Below are positions 41,401 through 49,932 of a stretch of DNA of 64,000 nt, one piece after another. A program made the position numbers and the translations under genes. The stretch's first letter is position 1; every line of letters begins with the position of its first letter. The notes under the pieces are model-generated. The model ran no database searches. It saw only the letters and a program-made list of their open reading frames with translations, and was not told where the DNA came from. Origin of the DNA: Bacteroidota bacterium (GTDB lineage: Bacteria > Bacteroidota > Bacteroidia > 2-12-FULL-35-15); NCBI GenBank assembly GCA_016707685.1, contig JADJHE010000003.1, positions 248,001 to 312,000 of the forward strand, in the 5' to 3' direction.

Positions 41401-41726
41401 TATCACGTAATAAAGAATTAATTGAATTGAAAGCAGATAACATTGCAATAGGTAGTTATACTACTTCTTCGGTAGAAAATTATACGAACCATCAGCTTCA
41501 ACTACAAAAAGGAGATATCATTTATGCATTTACAGATGGGTATACCGATCAGTTTGGCGGACCAGATGGTAAAAAATTTAAACTTAATCAATTGAAGACA
41601 ATGTTGTTGAGTTTAGATGGAGTTGCAATGGAACAACAAAAAATTGTTCTTGAAAAATCAATTGAAGAATGGCGTGGTGTACTTCAGCAAGTAGACGATA
41701 TCCTTGTGATAGGAGTGAAAATATAA
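38466..41726 (+). CDS. Two-component-type propeller sensor fused to a SpoIIE-like PP2C phosphatase
   Basis: 1,086 aa; the ATG at 38466 gives a signal peptide (KKTVLNFYWFLTILLLVSKSYS). Periplasmic residues ~25-690 contain about twelve two-component regulator propeller repeats (GLSQSQVQSISQDNDGNLWIATLSG and similar LW.GT...G motifs). A Y_Y_Y domain follows (~715-775, VQYQYKLEGFDNEWSPG), then one membrane helix (~785-805), a short coiled coil (~815-850) and a cytoplasmic SpoIIE/RsbU-like PP2C domain (VSGDFYWIEK, AIDCTGHGVPGAFMS, YAFTDGYTDQFGG). No kinase or DNA-binding domain is present. It probably dephosphorylates an anti-sigma antagonist in response to an extracytoplasmic signal; the partner is unknown. 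Confidence 0.85.
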   Translation: MKKTVLNFYWFLTILLLVSKSYSQTTSFIYYGVEQGLSQSQVQSISQDNDGNLWIATLSGLTKYNGKEFSSYSRKDSLAEDWVTTLYKDNKGNIWMGHWAGGVSMFNYKTQKFENLNLEEFTRFKTVTAIIQDEKNRFWISTEGAGVFVYDPINKKMISINSKDGLSSDNVYDICIDQKQNIWIATDIGITIYDTKTDITSSTSYNFLNTGNGLHSNRITSLTLINYNEIWVGSADAGVMVLKISDDFSVKQPAKAIEQAGQRIELKDGIGSNFINQIIEDNAHSVWIGTTGGGVTKCIPYPTKDRTEALSKALIYNYSTKQGLNYFNANALFQDREGSIWIGTDIGLNQYRGERFQIFDESDGLGNNLVWTTLCDKDGNIWLGTNDGLSKITFSYSSINKKQSSTIKNYTTKDGLSSNVVLSSFEDKSGNLWFGTGFGGVCKLDVKSNRFEVYNKNNGLAGDVVYAISEDAKGNVWFGTKEGVSKFDPIQKKFRNYSVLDGLGGNNVYRIFKDSKGNMWFGALGGALSMFDGTSFKTFGEEEGVRHRFILCINEDKNHNIWFGAYGGGLYQYNGKSFTNYTVKEGLTNDSPYSIITDKSGQVSIGSSRGIDKFDLETKKFLHYGKSEGFLGVETNPNAVCMDKEGNLWYGTIMGAVKYNPTEDKPNTTEPQTFITGIRLFMKDVVFPDDARFSYNENHITFKFLGISLANPANVQYQYKLEGFDNEWSPGYTTLNEAVYSNLPPGSYTFMVRACNSNGTCNVQPVTYKFYIAPPFWQTVLFYILVAAFVIFGIFIFDKIRTRKLKEAKKILEEKVHERTEELAIKNAELAEKNKDITDSIRYAKRIQDSILPSAKTIQSSLPNSFVLFKPKDIVSGDFYWIEKKGDCVFFAAIDCTGHGVPGAFMSIVGYDILNQAMKEYKQITPGTLLDVLNKGLSERLNQTMDDTRLRDGMDVALCMLNLKTLELQYAGAYNPLFISRNKELIELKADNIAIGSYTTSSVENYTNHQLQLQKGDIIYAFTDGYTDQFGGPDGKKFKLNQLKTMLLSLDGVAMEQQKIVLEKSIEEWRGVLQQVDDILVIGVKI

Positions 41727-41729
41727 CTG

Positions 41730-42510
41730 TTATTTAGGTTTCGTTGGATTAACGATTGTATTAAATTTTGTTGCAATATAATTTGCAATAGGACCAAATG
41801 TAAGTGCAACAATTTTTTTAGGATTGTTTTCTTTCGATGTAAATTTCGATGTAGCTGCACCTGCAGTAATCAGCTTCGAATCTTTATCGATGATTGTATA
41901 ATGAACAGTAACTTCTCTTTGATAGCTGTCGCTTGCAATGTCATACGAATCAGGAACAGATTTGATATCTAACTGATTAATAAAAACAAAATACTCAGAT
42001 TTATATTTCTTATTTAGATAAGGAATAAGTTCTTTGTTTTTTGTTTTGATACTTGTGAATTTTTTATCCTCACTTATTTCAACAACAAGTTGCCCGTTTT
42101 TTATTCCCGATTGTTTTTTGTTTTCAACAGTTGTAGCTGTAGGTTTTCCAATTATATCAAACGAAATTGAAGTAGATTGGTAGGTGTAGGCCAAATCCTT
42201 TGCTGTTTTTGCCGAATCGGTATAGAATGAAACAACTGGTGAAGCAATGCTTTGAAATTTAAGTTTTAATTGGGAGTCTAATTGATGACGAAAAAATTCT
42301 CTTATTTCTTTAAACTCCCATTTTGTTTGTTGATTGATTTTTTGATCAATTTCACTCATGTACATGAGTGGTTCAAATGGAATAATCATTATTTTGCCAG
42401 TAATTTCTTTTTTTCTCAGAGGTGCCAGCACGTGTTCCTTCCTCTTGCGCTATTGAGCTATAGCCAAGTATGAATGCTAGTATAAATGTAAATAATGTTT
42501 GTAAGCGCAT
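41730..42510 (-). CDS. Exported protein of unknown function, frameshifted
   Basis: About 259 aa read through. The ATG at 42508-42510 opens a signal peptide (MRLQTLFTFILAFILGYSSIAQ). A shift at 42437-42438 (apparent extra G on the coding strand) joins it to VLAPLRKKEITGKIMIIPFEP, and the frame then runs to 41730. The body resembles no family I know; it has the look of a soluble periplasmic protein with alternating beta segments. It begins 10 bases after the rseP stop, last in the M23-dxr-rseP operon, and its stop nearly meets that of the convergent propeller gene. Confidence 0.6.
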
Positions 42511-42520
42511 CGTGTATTAT

Positions 42521-43842
42521 TTATTTTCCAGTAAACAATCGAATTACATCGTTTCCATTTGCATACAATAAAAGTGCCAGCAACAAAATCATACCTGCAT
42601 ATTGTGCATACTCCATTACTTTCTCATTTGGTTTTCTGCGTGTAATAACTTCGTATAATAAGAACATCACATGACCACCATCGAGCGCTGGTATAGGAAG
42701 AATATTCATGATTGCCAATACAATACTTAAGAATGCAGTGAACGACCAAAAACGTTGCCAATCCCATGATGTTCCGTATGCTTTTCCAATGGATACAAAG
42801 CCTCCAATTTCTTTATGTGCATCTTTAACTGTAAATAAAACTTTCATCTGTTTAATATAGCCATCAAATGTATCGTATGCTTTGTTTATACCTGCTGGGA
42901 AAGCAGCAAAGAAGCCATATTTCTTAGTAGATAATTCAAAGTAATTGTCCATTGATTTTGGACCAATTCCAATTTTTCCATCTTCTGAAACGCTTGCTGA
43001 TTTTGTAAGTGTATCATTGTTTCTTATAACCGAAATTGCAACCGTTAAGTTTTTGTTGTTTTTTAATGCTTTAACAAAATCTTGAAAATACACTATGGGT
43101 GTTCCATTCACGGCAATTACTTTATCTCCTTTTAACAAGCCAGCTTTTTCAGCAGCCATTCCTGCAATAACTGTATCTACATCAAATGGGAAACGAGGTT
43201 CTAAAATTGAATATTTATTTTTATCATTTCACTCAAATCGTCTTCCGTAATGTCAAAATTCATTTTTTGACCATCACGTTCAACTTGAATGCTGGTTGCT
43301 TTGTTTAAAATAATTTCCAAAGGAACTTTCGAAATGTTTTCTACTACTTTGTTGTCAACGCTTAGTACTTTGTCGCCATCGCGCAATCCAATTTGGTAGC
43401 CTAATGTATCAACCGCAACACCATATTTTACATTCTGAGTTGGTAAATATTCTTCGCCCCAAGCAAATAAAACCATTGCATAAATTAGTATACCAAGAAT
43501 TACATTCACAGTAACACCACCTATCATAATGATTAAACGTTGCCAAGCTGGTTTTGAACGAAATTCCCAATCTTGAGGAGGTAATTTCATTTGTTCTTTG
43601 TCCATGCTTTCGTCAATCATTCCAGCAATTTTTACATATCCACCCAATGGCAACCAACCTATACCATATTCTGTTTCACCTTTTTTTACTTTGAAAATAG
43701 AGAACCAAGGATCAAAAAATAAATAGAATTTTTCAACCTTTGTTTTAAATAATTTTGCGGGGATAAAATGCCCTAATTCATGCAATACAATTAGTATCGA
43801 AAGACTTAAAATAAATTGTGCTATTTGTGTTAAAACGTCCAT
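42521..43842 (-). CDS. rseP: RseP-type site-2 zinc metalloprotease, frameshifted
   Basis: Intramembrane protease that releases membrane-bound regulators, about 440 aa when joined. The HEXXH zinc site is HELGH at residues 21-25 in the first helix. The family membrane segments and two PDZ domains follow, and the third zinc ligand is the Asp of LPIPALDGGH near residue 375. The frame breaks in the T5 run 43218-43222; one restored base gives MIKNKYSILEPRFPFDVDTVIAGMAAEKAG. As rseP is normally needed, I take this as a sequence error. In the same operon as dxr, as in many Bacteroidota, with a gap of 24 bases. Confidence 0.92.
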
Positions 43843-43866
43843 TGTTGTAATTCTCTTCTTTTTAGT

Positions 43867-45024
43867 TTAAATCATTTCACTTGCAACGCTTCTTGTTTCC
43901 ATGTCTGTTGCAACATAATCTTCATACGTTGGTTTTGCAATAAATTTTATTTTTTGGATACACTTTTCTACAACATCACTCATTTGTAAAAATCCAATTT
44001 TATCGTGTAAAAAAGCCTCTACTGCCACTTCGTTTGCTGCATTTAAAACACATGGAGCATTTCCTCCAATGTTCATTGCTTCAAAAGCCAATGCAAGGTT
44101 ACGAAATGTTTTTGTATCCGCTTGTTCAAATGTTAGTTGTGGATAGTTAAAAAAACTAAAACGAGGAAAATCCGATTTCATGCGTTCAGGATATCCTAAT
44201 GCATATTGAATGGGCAATTTCATGTCGGGCAACCCCATTTGTGCTTTCATGCTTCCATCGGTAAATTGAACAATGGAATGAATGATACTTTGTGGGTGGA
44301 CGATGACATCAATTTGTTCAGGTTTTAAATTGAATAACCATTTCGCCTCAATTACTTCTAATCCTTTATTCATTAATGAAGCAGAGTCGATGGTTATTTT
44401 TGCACCCATATCCCAGTTAGGGTGTTTTAGTGCTTGTTCTTTTTTTGCTGTTTGTAAAAAGGAAACATCTTTTCCTCTGAATGGTCCTCCCGAAGCAGTT
44501 AGATAAATTTTTTCAATTGGGTTTTGCCACTCACCAGCTAAGCATTGAAAAATAGCTGAATGTTCTGAATCTACAGGATATAAGTTTACACCATGTTGTT
44601 TAGCTAATTGTGTTACTAAATCTCCTGCAACAACTAAGGTTTCCTTGTTTGCCAATGCAATTTGTTTTCCTGCTTTTATAGCGGAAATAGTTGATTCTAA
44701 TCCAGCATACCCAACAATGGAAGCAAGAACAACATCAACTGTATCCATTTGAACAACTTCAGCAATTGCTTTGTTGCCCGCATAAACTTTAATATCGTAT
44801 TTTAATAAAGCATCCTTTACAAAATTGTATTTTGTTTCATCAGCAATTACAACAGCATTAGGGTTAAATTCAAGAGCTTGTTGAATCAATAAATTAGCAT
44901 TGCCATTTGCGGTTAATACCTCTACTGTAAATGCATGTGGGTTAGCACGAATAACATCCAATGCTTGTGTTCCAATGGAACCAGTACTCCCAAGAATTGC
45001 AATGTTTTTCTTTTTTTCAGACAT
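43867..45024 (-). CDS. dxr: 1-deoxy-D-xylulose 5-phosphate reductoisomerase
   Basis: Second enzyme of the MEP isoprenoid pathway: it converts DXP to 2-C-methyl-D-erythritol 4-phosphate with NADPH. The ATG at 45024 gives 385 aa beginning MSEKKKNIAILGSTGSIG, the NADPH-binding motif. Other family motifs are PVDSEHSAIFQC, SGGPFRG, the flexible-loop region MNKGLEVIEAKWLF and HPQSIIHSIVQF, which carry the metal and substrate ligands. An ATG five codons upstream is not needed. The length is normal and the frame intact. Confidence 0.96.
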   Translation of the reverse strand: MSEKKKNIAILGSTGSIGTQALDVIRANPHAFTVEVLTANGNANLLIQQALEFNPNAVVIADETKYNFVKDALLKYDIKVYAGNKAIAEVVQMDTVDVVLASIVGYAGLESTISAIKAGKQIALANKETLVVAGDLVTQLAKQHGVNLYPVDSEHSAIFQCLAGEWQNPIEKIYLTASGGPFRGKDVSFLQTAKKEQALKHPNWDMGAKITIDSASLMNKGLEVIEAKWLFNLKPEQIDVIVHPQSIIHSIVQFTDGSMKAQMGLPDMKLPIQYALGYPERMKSDFPRFSFFNYPQLTFEQADTKTFRNLALAFEAMNIGGNAPCVLNAANEVAVEAFLHDKIGFLQMSDVVEKCIQKIKFIAKPTYEDYVATDMETRSVASEMI

Positions 45025-45057
45025 AATGTTTATTATCAAAAATTAAATGTACAATTG

Positions 45058-45927
45058 TTAGAATACCATGTAATCCTGAGGATTGAGTGCATTTCCATTG
45101 TACCACAATTCAAAATGCAAATGCGGACCAGTGGTTTGTTCACCTGTGTTTCCAATAATTGCAATTGGTTCACCCGCTTTAACGTAATCACCAATTTTTT
45201 TGAGCAGTGCCGAATTGTGTTTGTATACTGAAATTAAATTGTTCGAATGTTGAACTGTAATGGTATAACCTGTTTCAGATGACCAAGAAGCCAAAATAAC
45301 AGTGCCATCAAGAGTTGACTTGATCGCTTCATTTTCTGGGCCAACAATGTCAATTCCAAAATGTTTGTCTTTTGCCTTAAACTGATCAGATACAATTCCC
45401 TTTAATGGAGAAAAGAAGAAAAAGTTACTTATCCCACTTTTGCTAGTTTCAGTTCCATATGCTAAACTGTACTGGTCTTGAGCCTCAATATTTTTTTTCA
45501 GCGCGTTTTCATTTGCGGATGAAGACATCGGTAAATTTTCTTGTTTTTTACCTTTTGGAACAATGCCTTGTGTGCTGTCGGGTTTAACTCCACCTTTTAA
45601 CACATTTGAGATGTTTTCCATAAATGCAGTTCGTTCGTACAAGGATTGCTCTAATGAATCGCTTTTAAGTGTAAGTTTTACCAATTCTCTTCGCATTGTA
45701 ACATCTGCATATCCAGGAATATATTCTCGTAACGGAGTAAATGCAATGATTGAGCTAACTAAAACTGTCATTACAATTGTAATGGAGCCCAATAATATAA
45801 AAAAGCCAAGTGGAGTTAATCGAAGAGAAAAGTTTTCCTCAAACGTATCATCATTCATTATCACAATGCGATAACGATGTTTAATACGTTGCAAAAAATT
45901 ACGTTTATCTTTTTTTTCTTCCGTCAT
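45058..45927 (-). CDS. M23 family peptidase (LytM-type), membrane anchored
   Basis: 289 aa. A cytoplasmic N-terminus (~1-35) is followed by a membrane helix (~40-65, LGFFILLGSITIVMTVLVSSIIAF), a periplasmic coiled-coil linker (~75-160) and an M23 domain (~175-289). Zinc ligands are visible in HFGIDIVG (H-x3-D) and HLHFELW (HXH). LytM-type enzymes cleave peptidoglycan cross-links. It is the first gene of the operon M23-dxr-rseP. The target peptide and activation are not known. Confidence 0.88.
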   Translation of the reverse strand: MTEEKKDKRNFLQRIKHRYRIVIMNDDTFEENFSLRLTPLGFFILLGSITIVMTVLVSSIIAFTPLREYIPGYADVTMRRELVKLTLKSDSLEQSLYERTAFMENISNVLKGGVKPDSTQGIVPKGKKQENLPMSSSANENALKKNIEAQDQYSLAYGTETSKSGISNFFFFSPLKGIVSDQFKAKDKHFGIDIVGPENEAIKSTLDGTVILASWSSETGYTITVQHSNNLISVYKHNSALLKKIGDYVKAGEPIAIIGNTGEQTTGPHLHFELWYNGNALNPQDYMVF

Positions 45928-46126
45928 GGTAAGCTACAAATATCGAAATTATTTTGTGAAAGCCCTAAGCATTCCTTGATTTAGCACACCGAAAAAAAGG
46001 ATTTTTTACTGTTTTTATCGAAAAAATAAAATATTTTTGCTTTTCTTTAGTTATATAGGTTTTGAACAAACTCGAGTGTGTGAAAAATAACGTTGTACAA
46101 TTTTTAAAATTATTATTTTTGTTTCA

Positions 46127-48739
46127 TTGATTTTTTTAGTTGATTCTTGTAAAACAACTAAAAATACGGTGATGCACCGTGGTTGGCATAATATGAATGC
46201 TCGTTACAATGGTTTTTTCTATTCACGTGAAAACATGAAGGAAACCATAAAGCGATTAGAAAAGACCCAAAAAGACGATTATTCTAAGATTATTCCACTG
46301 TTTGTTTATCCCGACAACGCTTCTGCAAAAAGCTATTACAGCGATTTTGACAAAACAATTAAAAAGTCATCAACAGTTATTCAACGTCATGCTATCGTAA
46401 ACAAGCGTAGCAAGGAGGAAATTCCAAATGCATGTAAATGGATTGATGAGAATTATGTATTAATTGGAAGAGCCCATTTGTACAAACGCGATTTCTTTTC
46501 AGCATTGGAAGCATTCGAATATGTTTCAAAAAAATATCCAAACCCAGAAGCGAAGTACAGTGGGATGCTTTGGATGGTTCGTACCAACAATGAAATAGGA
46601 AGCTTGTCTTCTTCCGAGTTGGTAGTGGATGATTTACGCAATGCAAAAGATTTCCCTACAGATAGAGCTTATGTAAAAGAATTGGCTTTGGTTACAGCCG
46701 ATTTTCATATTAAGCGTGCCGATTATTCTCCAGCAATTAAAAGTTTAACAAAAGGCATTGCATTAACAAAAAAGAAAAAAGAAGAGGCACGTTACATTTA
46801 TGTTTTAGCTCAATTGTATGAACTAACAGGCGATAAAGCAAAAGCTTCGCAATATTATTCAATGGTGCCTGGATTACATCCTTCTTATGATATGGTGTTC
46901 AATGCTCAAATGAAAAGAGCAAGTTTAATTGATGTGAATTCAGCGGATATTAAAATGGTTAAAAAGCAACTTCAGCGCATGTTGAAGGATATCAAAAATG
47001 TTGAGTTCAAGGATCAGATATATTATGCTTTAGCAGAAATTGCATACAAAGAAAACAATGTTCCTTTAGCAATAACATATTTAGATAATTCGGTTCAATC
47101 AAGCGTTTCGAATAATACACAAAAAGCCTTGTCGTATTTAAAACGTGCAGATATTTATTTTGACAGGTTAGATTATAAAAAAGCGCAATCTAATTACGAT
47201 AGCACGATTACCTTTTTACCAAAAGATTACCCTAATTATGCATTGATTGATGCAAAGAAAAAAAGCTTAACATCGTTAGTAGTTAATTTAAATACAATTG
47301 CATTAGAAGATAGTTTGCAACGTATGGCAAAAATGTCGGAAAAAGAACGTAACGATGTAATTGATAAAATGATTGCGAAAATTGAAGAGGAAGAAAAACG
47401 AAAAGAAGAAGAAAAGCAGAATCAATTGAATGAATTACAGAATCAACTATTAAATCCAACAACAACACCCGGAAATAATACTCCTGCAAGCAATACTTGG
47501 TACTTCTACAATCAAACTACTGTTAGTTTTGGTATCGGTGAATTTACCAAAAAGTGGGGACAGCGAAAGCTAGAGGATAATTGGAGAAGAAGTGAAAAAG
47601 ATCAAATTTTAGTTGTGAATACTGATGGAGATAGTGAGGAAGATAATGTTGAAGATGCTGATTCAACAAAGGATGGTAAGGGAACAAAAGATAAGGGCAA
47701 AAAAAATAAAAAAGGGCGCGACTACTATCTAAAAAGTATTCCTTTAACAGCAGATGCTTTTGATAAATCAACAGGCAAAATAATTGAAGCCTATTATGCT
47801 GCAGGAACAATTTACAAGGAGCAATTATTGAATAATAAAAAGTCAATTGAAACTTTTGAAGAACTTACACAGCGTTACCCTCAAAATAAATATCAGCTGT
47901 CTTCTTATTATCAATTGTATCGCACGTACTTATTGATGGACAATGTAGGGAAAGCAGAATATTATAAGAATCTGATTTTAACCAATTATGCAGATACTGA
48001 GTTTGCAAAAATCATTAAGAATCCTGATTATGCAAAAGACATTGCTGCAAGTAAAAGTCAGGTAGAAAAGTTTTATACCGAAACCTATGAATTATATGCA
48101 GATGCAAAATATTCGGAAGCATTAGCGAACTGTATGAAAGCAGATTCTTCCTTTGCAAAAAGCACGCTCATGCCTCAATTTGCTTTTATTAAAGCACTTT
48201 GTATTGGCCGAACACAAGATATTTCTGCGTTTGAAAGTGCATTGGTTCAGGTTACTATCAAATATCCAAAAGAGCCAGTGAAAGAAAAGGCACAGCAAAT
48301 GTTGGAGATGATAAAAAAGCAAAAAAATCCAGAATATCTGAGTGCAGCTGATAGTGCAGCCGCAAAAGCACCAAAATTTATTTTTAAAGAAGATGGCGAA
48401 TATTACTGGGTGGCAATTGTCGACAATGGCAAGGGGAATATCAATAAATTTAAAGTAGCTATTTCTGATATTAACGGTCAAACATACAGTATACAGCAGC
48501 TAGCTGTTTCAAGTGTGTTTTTAGATGCTGCGCATCAATTGGTGAGTGTAAAAACATTTGTAGGGAAAGCGAAAGCAATGGATTACTATAATTTTATGAA
48601 AGGCAATCAATTTGTTTATTCTGATTTAGAAGCAGGCACTTATCAAACCTTTATCATTTCCTCCGAAAATTATTCAATTTTCTATAAAGACAAAAACATA
48701 AACGATTACAAACAGTTTTTTACACAAAATTTCAAGTAA
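46127..48739 (+). CDS. sprE: PorW/SprE-like TPR lipoprotein of type IX secretion and gliding
   Basis: 870 aa from the TTG at 46127. Residues ~15-50 (NTVMHRGWHNMNARYNGFFYS) and the mid-protein segment NTWYFYNQTTVSFGIGEFTKKWGQRKLEDNWRRSEK match the PorW/SprE family, a T9SS outer-membrane-side component needed for secretion and gliding. TPR-like helical repeats fill ~75-400 and ~540-720. The visible start is unlikely to be natural. Upstream, a GTG at 46080 opens MKNNVVQFLKLLF, and one missing T in the run 46116-46120 would join it to FVSLIFLVDSCKTT, a lipoprotein signal with Cys at the expected place. I therefore infer a 5' frameshift and a start at 46080. Confidence 0.85.
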   Translation: MIFLVDSCKTTKNTVMHRGWHNMNARYNGFFYSRENMKETIKRLEKTQKDDYSKIIPLFVYPDNASAKSYYSDFDKTIKKSSTVIQRHAIVNKRSKEEIPNACKWIDENYVLIGRAHLYKRDFFSALEAFEYVSKKYPNPEAKYSGMLWMVRTNNEIGSLSSSELVVDDLRNAKDFPTDRAYVKELALVTADFHIKRADYSPAIKSLTKGIALTKKKKEEARYIYVLAQLYELTGDKAKASQYYSMVPGLHPSYDMVFNAQMKRASLIDVNSADIKMVKKQLQRMLKDIKNVEFKDQIYYALAEIAYKENNVPLAITYLDNSVQSSVSNNTQKALSYLKRADIYFDRLDYKKAQSNYDSTITFLPKDYPNYALIDAKKKSLTSLVVNLNTIALEDSLQRMAKMSEKERNDVIDKMIAKIEEEEKRKEEEKQNQLNELQNQLLNPTTTPGNNTPASNTWYFYNQTTVSFGIGEFTKKWGQRKLEDNWRRSEKDQILVVNTDGDSEEDNVEDADSTKDGKGTKDKGKKNKKGRDYYLKSIPLTADAFDKSTGKIIEAYYAAGTIYKEQLLNNKKSIETFEELTQRYPQNKYQLSSYYQLYRTYLLMDNVGKAEYYKNLILTNYADTEFAKIIKNPDYAKDIAASKSQVEKFYTETYELYADAKYSEALANCMKADSSFAKSTLMPQFAFIKALCIGRTQDISAFESALVQVTIKYPKEPVKEKAQQMLEMIKKQKNPEYLSAADSAAAKAPKFIFKEDGEYYWVAIVDNGKGNINKFKVAISDINGQTYSIQQLAVSSVFLDAAHQLVSVKTFVGKAKAMDYYNFMKGNQFVYSDLEAGTYQTFIISSENYSIFYKDKNINDYKQFFTQNFK

Positions 48740-48799
48740 TTGATTGTTTTTTTGCTTTTTTCCGTTAATTTTACCCGAAATCATTTAAAAAATCACTAA

Positions 48800-49213
48800 A
48801 TGTTTAATAAAATGGCAAAAAATAACACATCGGATAGTCCATCAGTTAATATAATAGGTGCAGGAACAATAATTGAAGGAGATATTACTACAAATGGCGA
48901 TATGCGTATTGATGGATCACTAACGGGATCGATTAATGTAAAAGGGAAGTTGGTAGTTGGTGCATCAGGTATGGTAGAAGGTGAAATTATTTGTCAGAAT
49001 GCTGATATTTCTGGAACAATTAAAGGTAAAATTGGTGTCGCAGAGTTATTAGCACTTAAATCATCCTCTAAATTAACAGGTGATATTATTACAAACAAAA
49101 TTGCAATTGAACCAGGTGCTACATTCTCTGGATCATGCAGTATGGGTGGTGTTATAAAGGATATAAAAGGTGAACGAACAGAAAAAGCAGAACTTGCCGA
49201 AAAAACCGCTTAA
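48800..49213 (+). CDS. Bactofilin (polymer-forming cytoskeletal protein)
   Basis: 137 aa beta-helix protein that self-assembles into membrane-associated filaments in many bacteria. The repeated pattern of IxxGTxIEGDITTNGDMRIDGSLTGSINVKGKLVVGASGMVEGEI is typical of the DUF583/bactofilin core (~15-110), with short unordered ends. The true start may be 48800 or 48812 (both ATG). Its 3' end overlaps the atpZ frame by 44 bases. Confidence 0.88.
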   Translation: MFNKMAKNNTSDSPSVNIIGAGTIIEGDITTNGDMRIDGSLTGSINVKGKLVVGASGMVEGEIICQNADISGTIKGKIGVAELLALKSSSKLTGDIITNKIAIEPGATFSGSCSMGGVIKDIKGERTEKAELAEKTA

Positions 49214-49397
49214 CAATTATGCGAAATATTCGGGGATGGCTGTTCAAATGGCAGCCATTATTGTGGGCGGAGTGTTGGGCGGAGTTGAGCTCGATAAATA
49301 CCTGAAATTATCATTTCCTATTTTTACGTTAGTGCTAACTTTGCTCTCTGTATTTTTAGCGATTTATTATTTTATCAGAGATATTCTTAAAAAGTAG
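49170..49397 (+). CDS. atpZ: AtpZ/AtpI-type ATP synthase accessory protein
   Basis: 75 aa from a GTG start within the end of the bactofilin gene. Two transmembrane helices are present (~22-42, MAVQMAAIIVGGVLGGVELD and ~48-70), with the conserved G-x3-G-x3-LD motif of AtpZ/AtpI proteins, which assist c-ring assembly and Mg2+/ion handling. First gene of the ATP synthase block. The GTG start inside another gene is unusual but the first helix begins shortly after it; a later in-frame ATG (~residue 23) would remove most of the helix. Confidence 0.72.
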   Translation: MNEQKKQNLPKKPLNNYAKYSGMAVQMAAIIVGGVLGGVELDKYLKLSFPIFTLVLTLLSVFLAIYYFIRDILKK

Positions 49398-49403
49398 CAT
49401 TTT

Positions 49404-49784
49404 ATGTCCTCAGCACTCAAATCGTTTTTTATTCAATTAACCATTTTTTCTTTTTTTACGTTAGCAATTGTTTTGCTTTGGAATCAATATGCTTCTGCTC
49501 GTTTTCAAACAGAAACAACTTGGTTTATTTGGGTGTTTTTTATAGTTACAACAACACTCATTCATCTTTTTTTGGTAAAATCTACCGAAAAAGAACCCAA
49601 AAAATTTGTTGTGAATTTTATGTTGGTTACAGCGATAAAACTTTTTGGATACCTCATCATTATTTTAGCCTATGCATTAATCAAACGCGAAGCAGCATTG
49701 GGTTTTACCGTATTTTTCTTGGCCATGTACATGTTGTATAGTGGTTTTGAGGTATTTACACTTTTACGTCACTTCCGAAAATAG
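49404..49784 (+). CDS. AtpI-like four-helix membrane protein of the ATP synthase operon
   Basis: 126 aa with four predicted membrane helices (~8-28, ~40-58, ~70-90, ~98-118) and no soluble domain. Position between atpZ and atpB is the usual place of a Bacteroidota AtpI-like protein. I see no residue that would prove its role, so the assignment rests on topology and neighbourhood. Confidence 0.6.
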   Translation: MSSALKSFFIQLTIFSFFTLAIVLLWNQYASARFQTETTWFIWVFFIVTTTLIHLFLVKSTEKEPKKFVVNFMLVTAIKLFGYLIIILAYALIKREAALGFTVFFLAMYMLYSGFEVFTLLRHFRK

Positions 49785-49887
49785 ATTTTTGTCGCTCATA
49801 ATCAGGGGTTTGTATAGCCTATAAACAAACTGACAGAAATCAGCAAAAAAACACATTGTTTTTCTTTAAAATATTGGTTTAAATGCC

Positions 49888-49895
49888 TAAGTTTG
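49888..49895 (+). promoter_or_regulatory. Possible -7 box for atpB
   Basis: TAAGTTTG matches TAnnTTTG, 37 bases before the atpB ATG, in a 148-base gap after the AtpI-like gene. No good -33 partner is visible, so it may be a secondary promoter. Confidence 0.35.
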
Positions 49896-49932
49896 CACCC
49901 GAATTTGAAAACCGAGTAAAGAAATACGTGTA

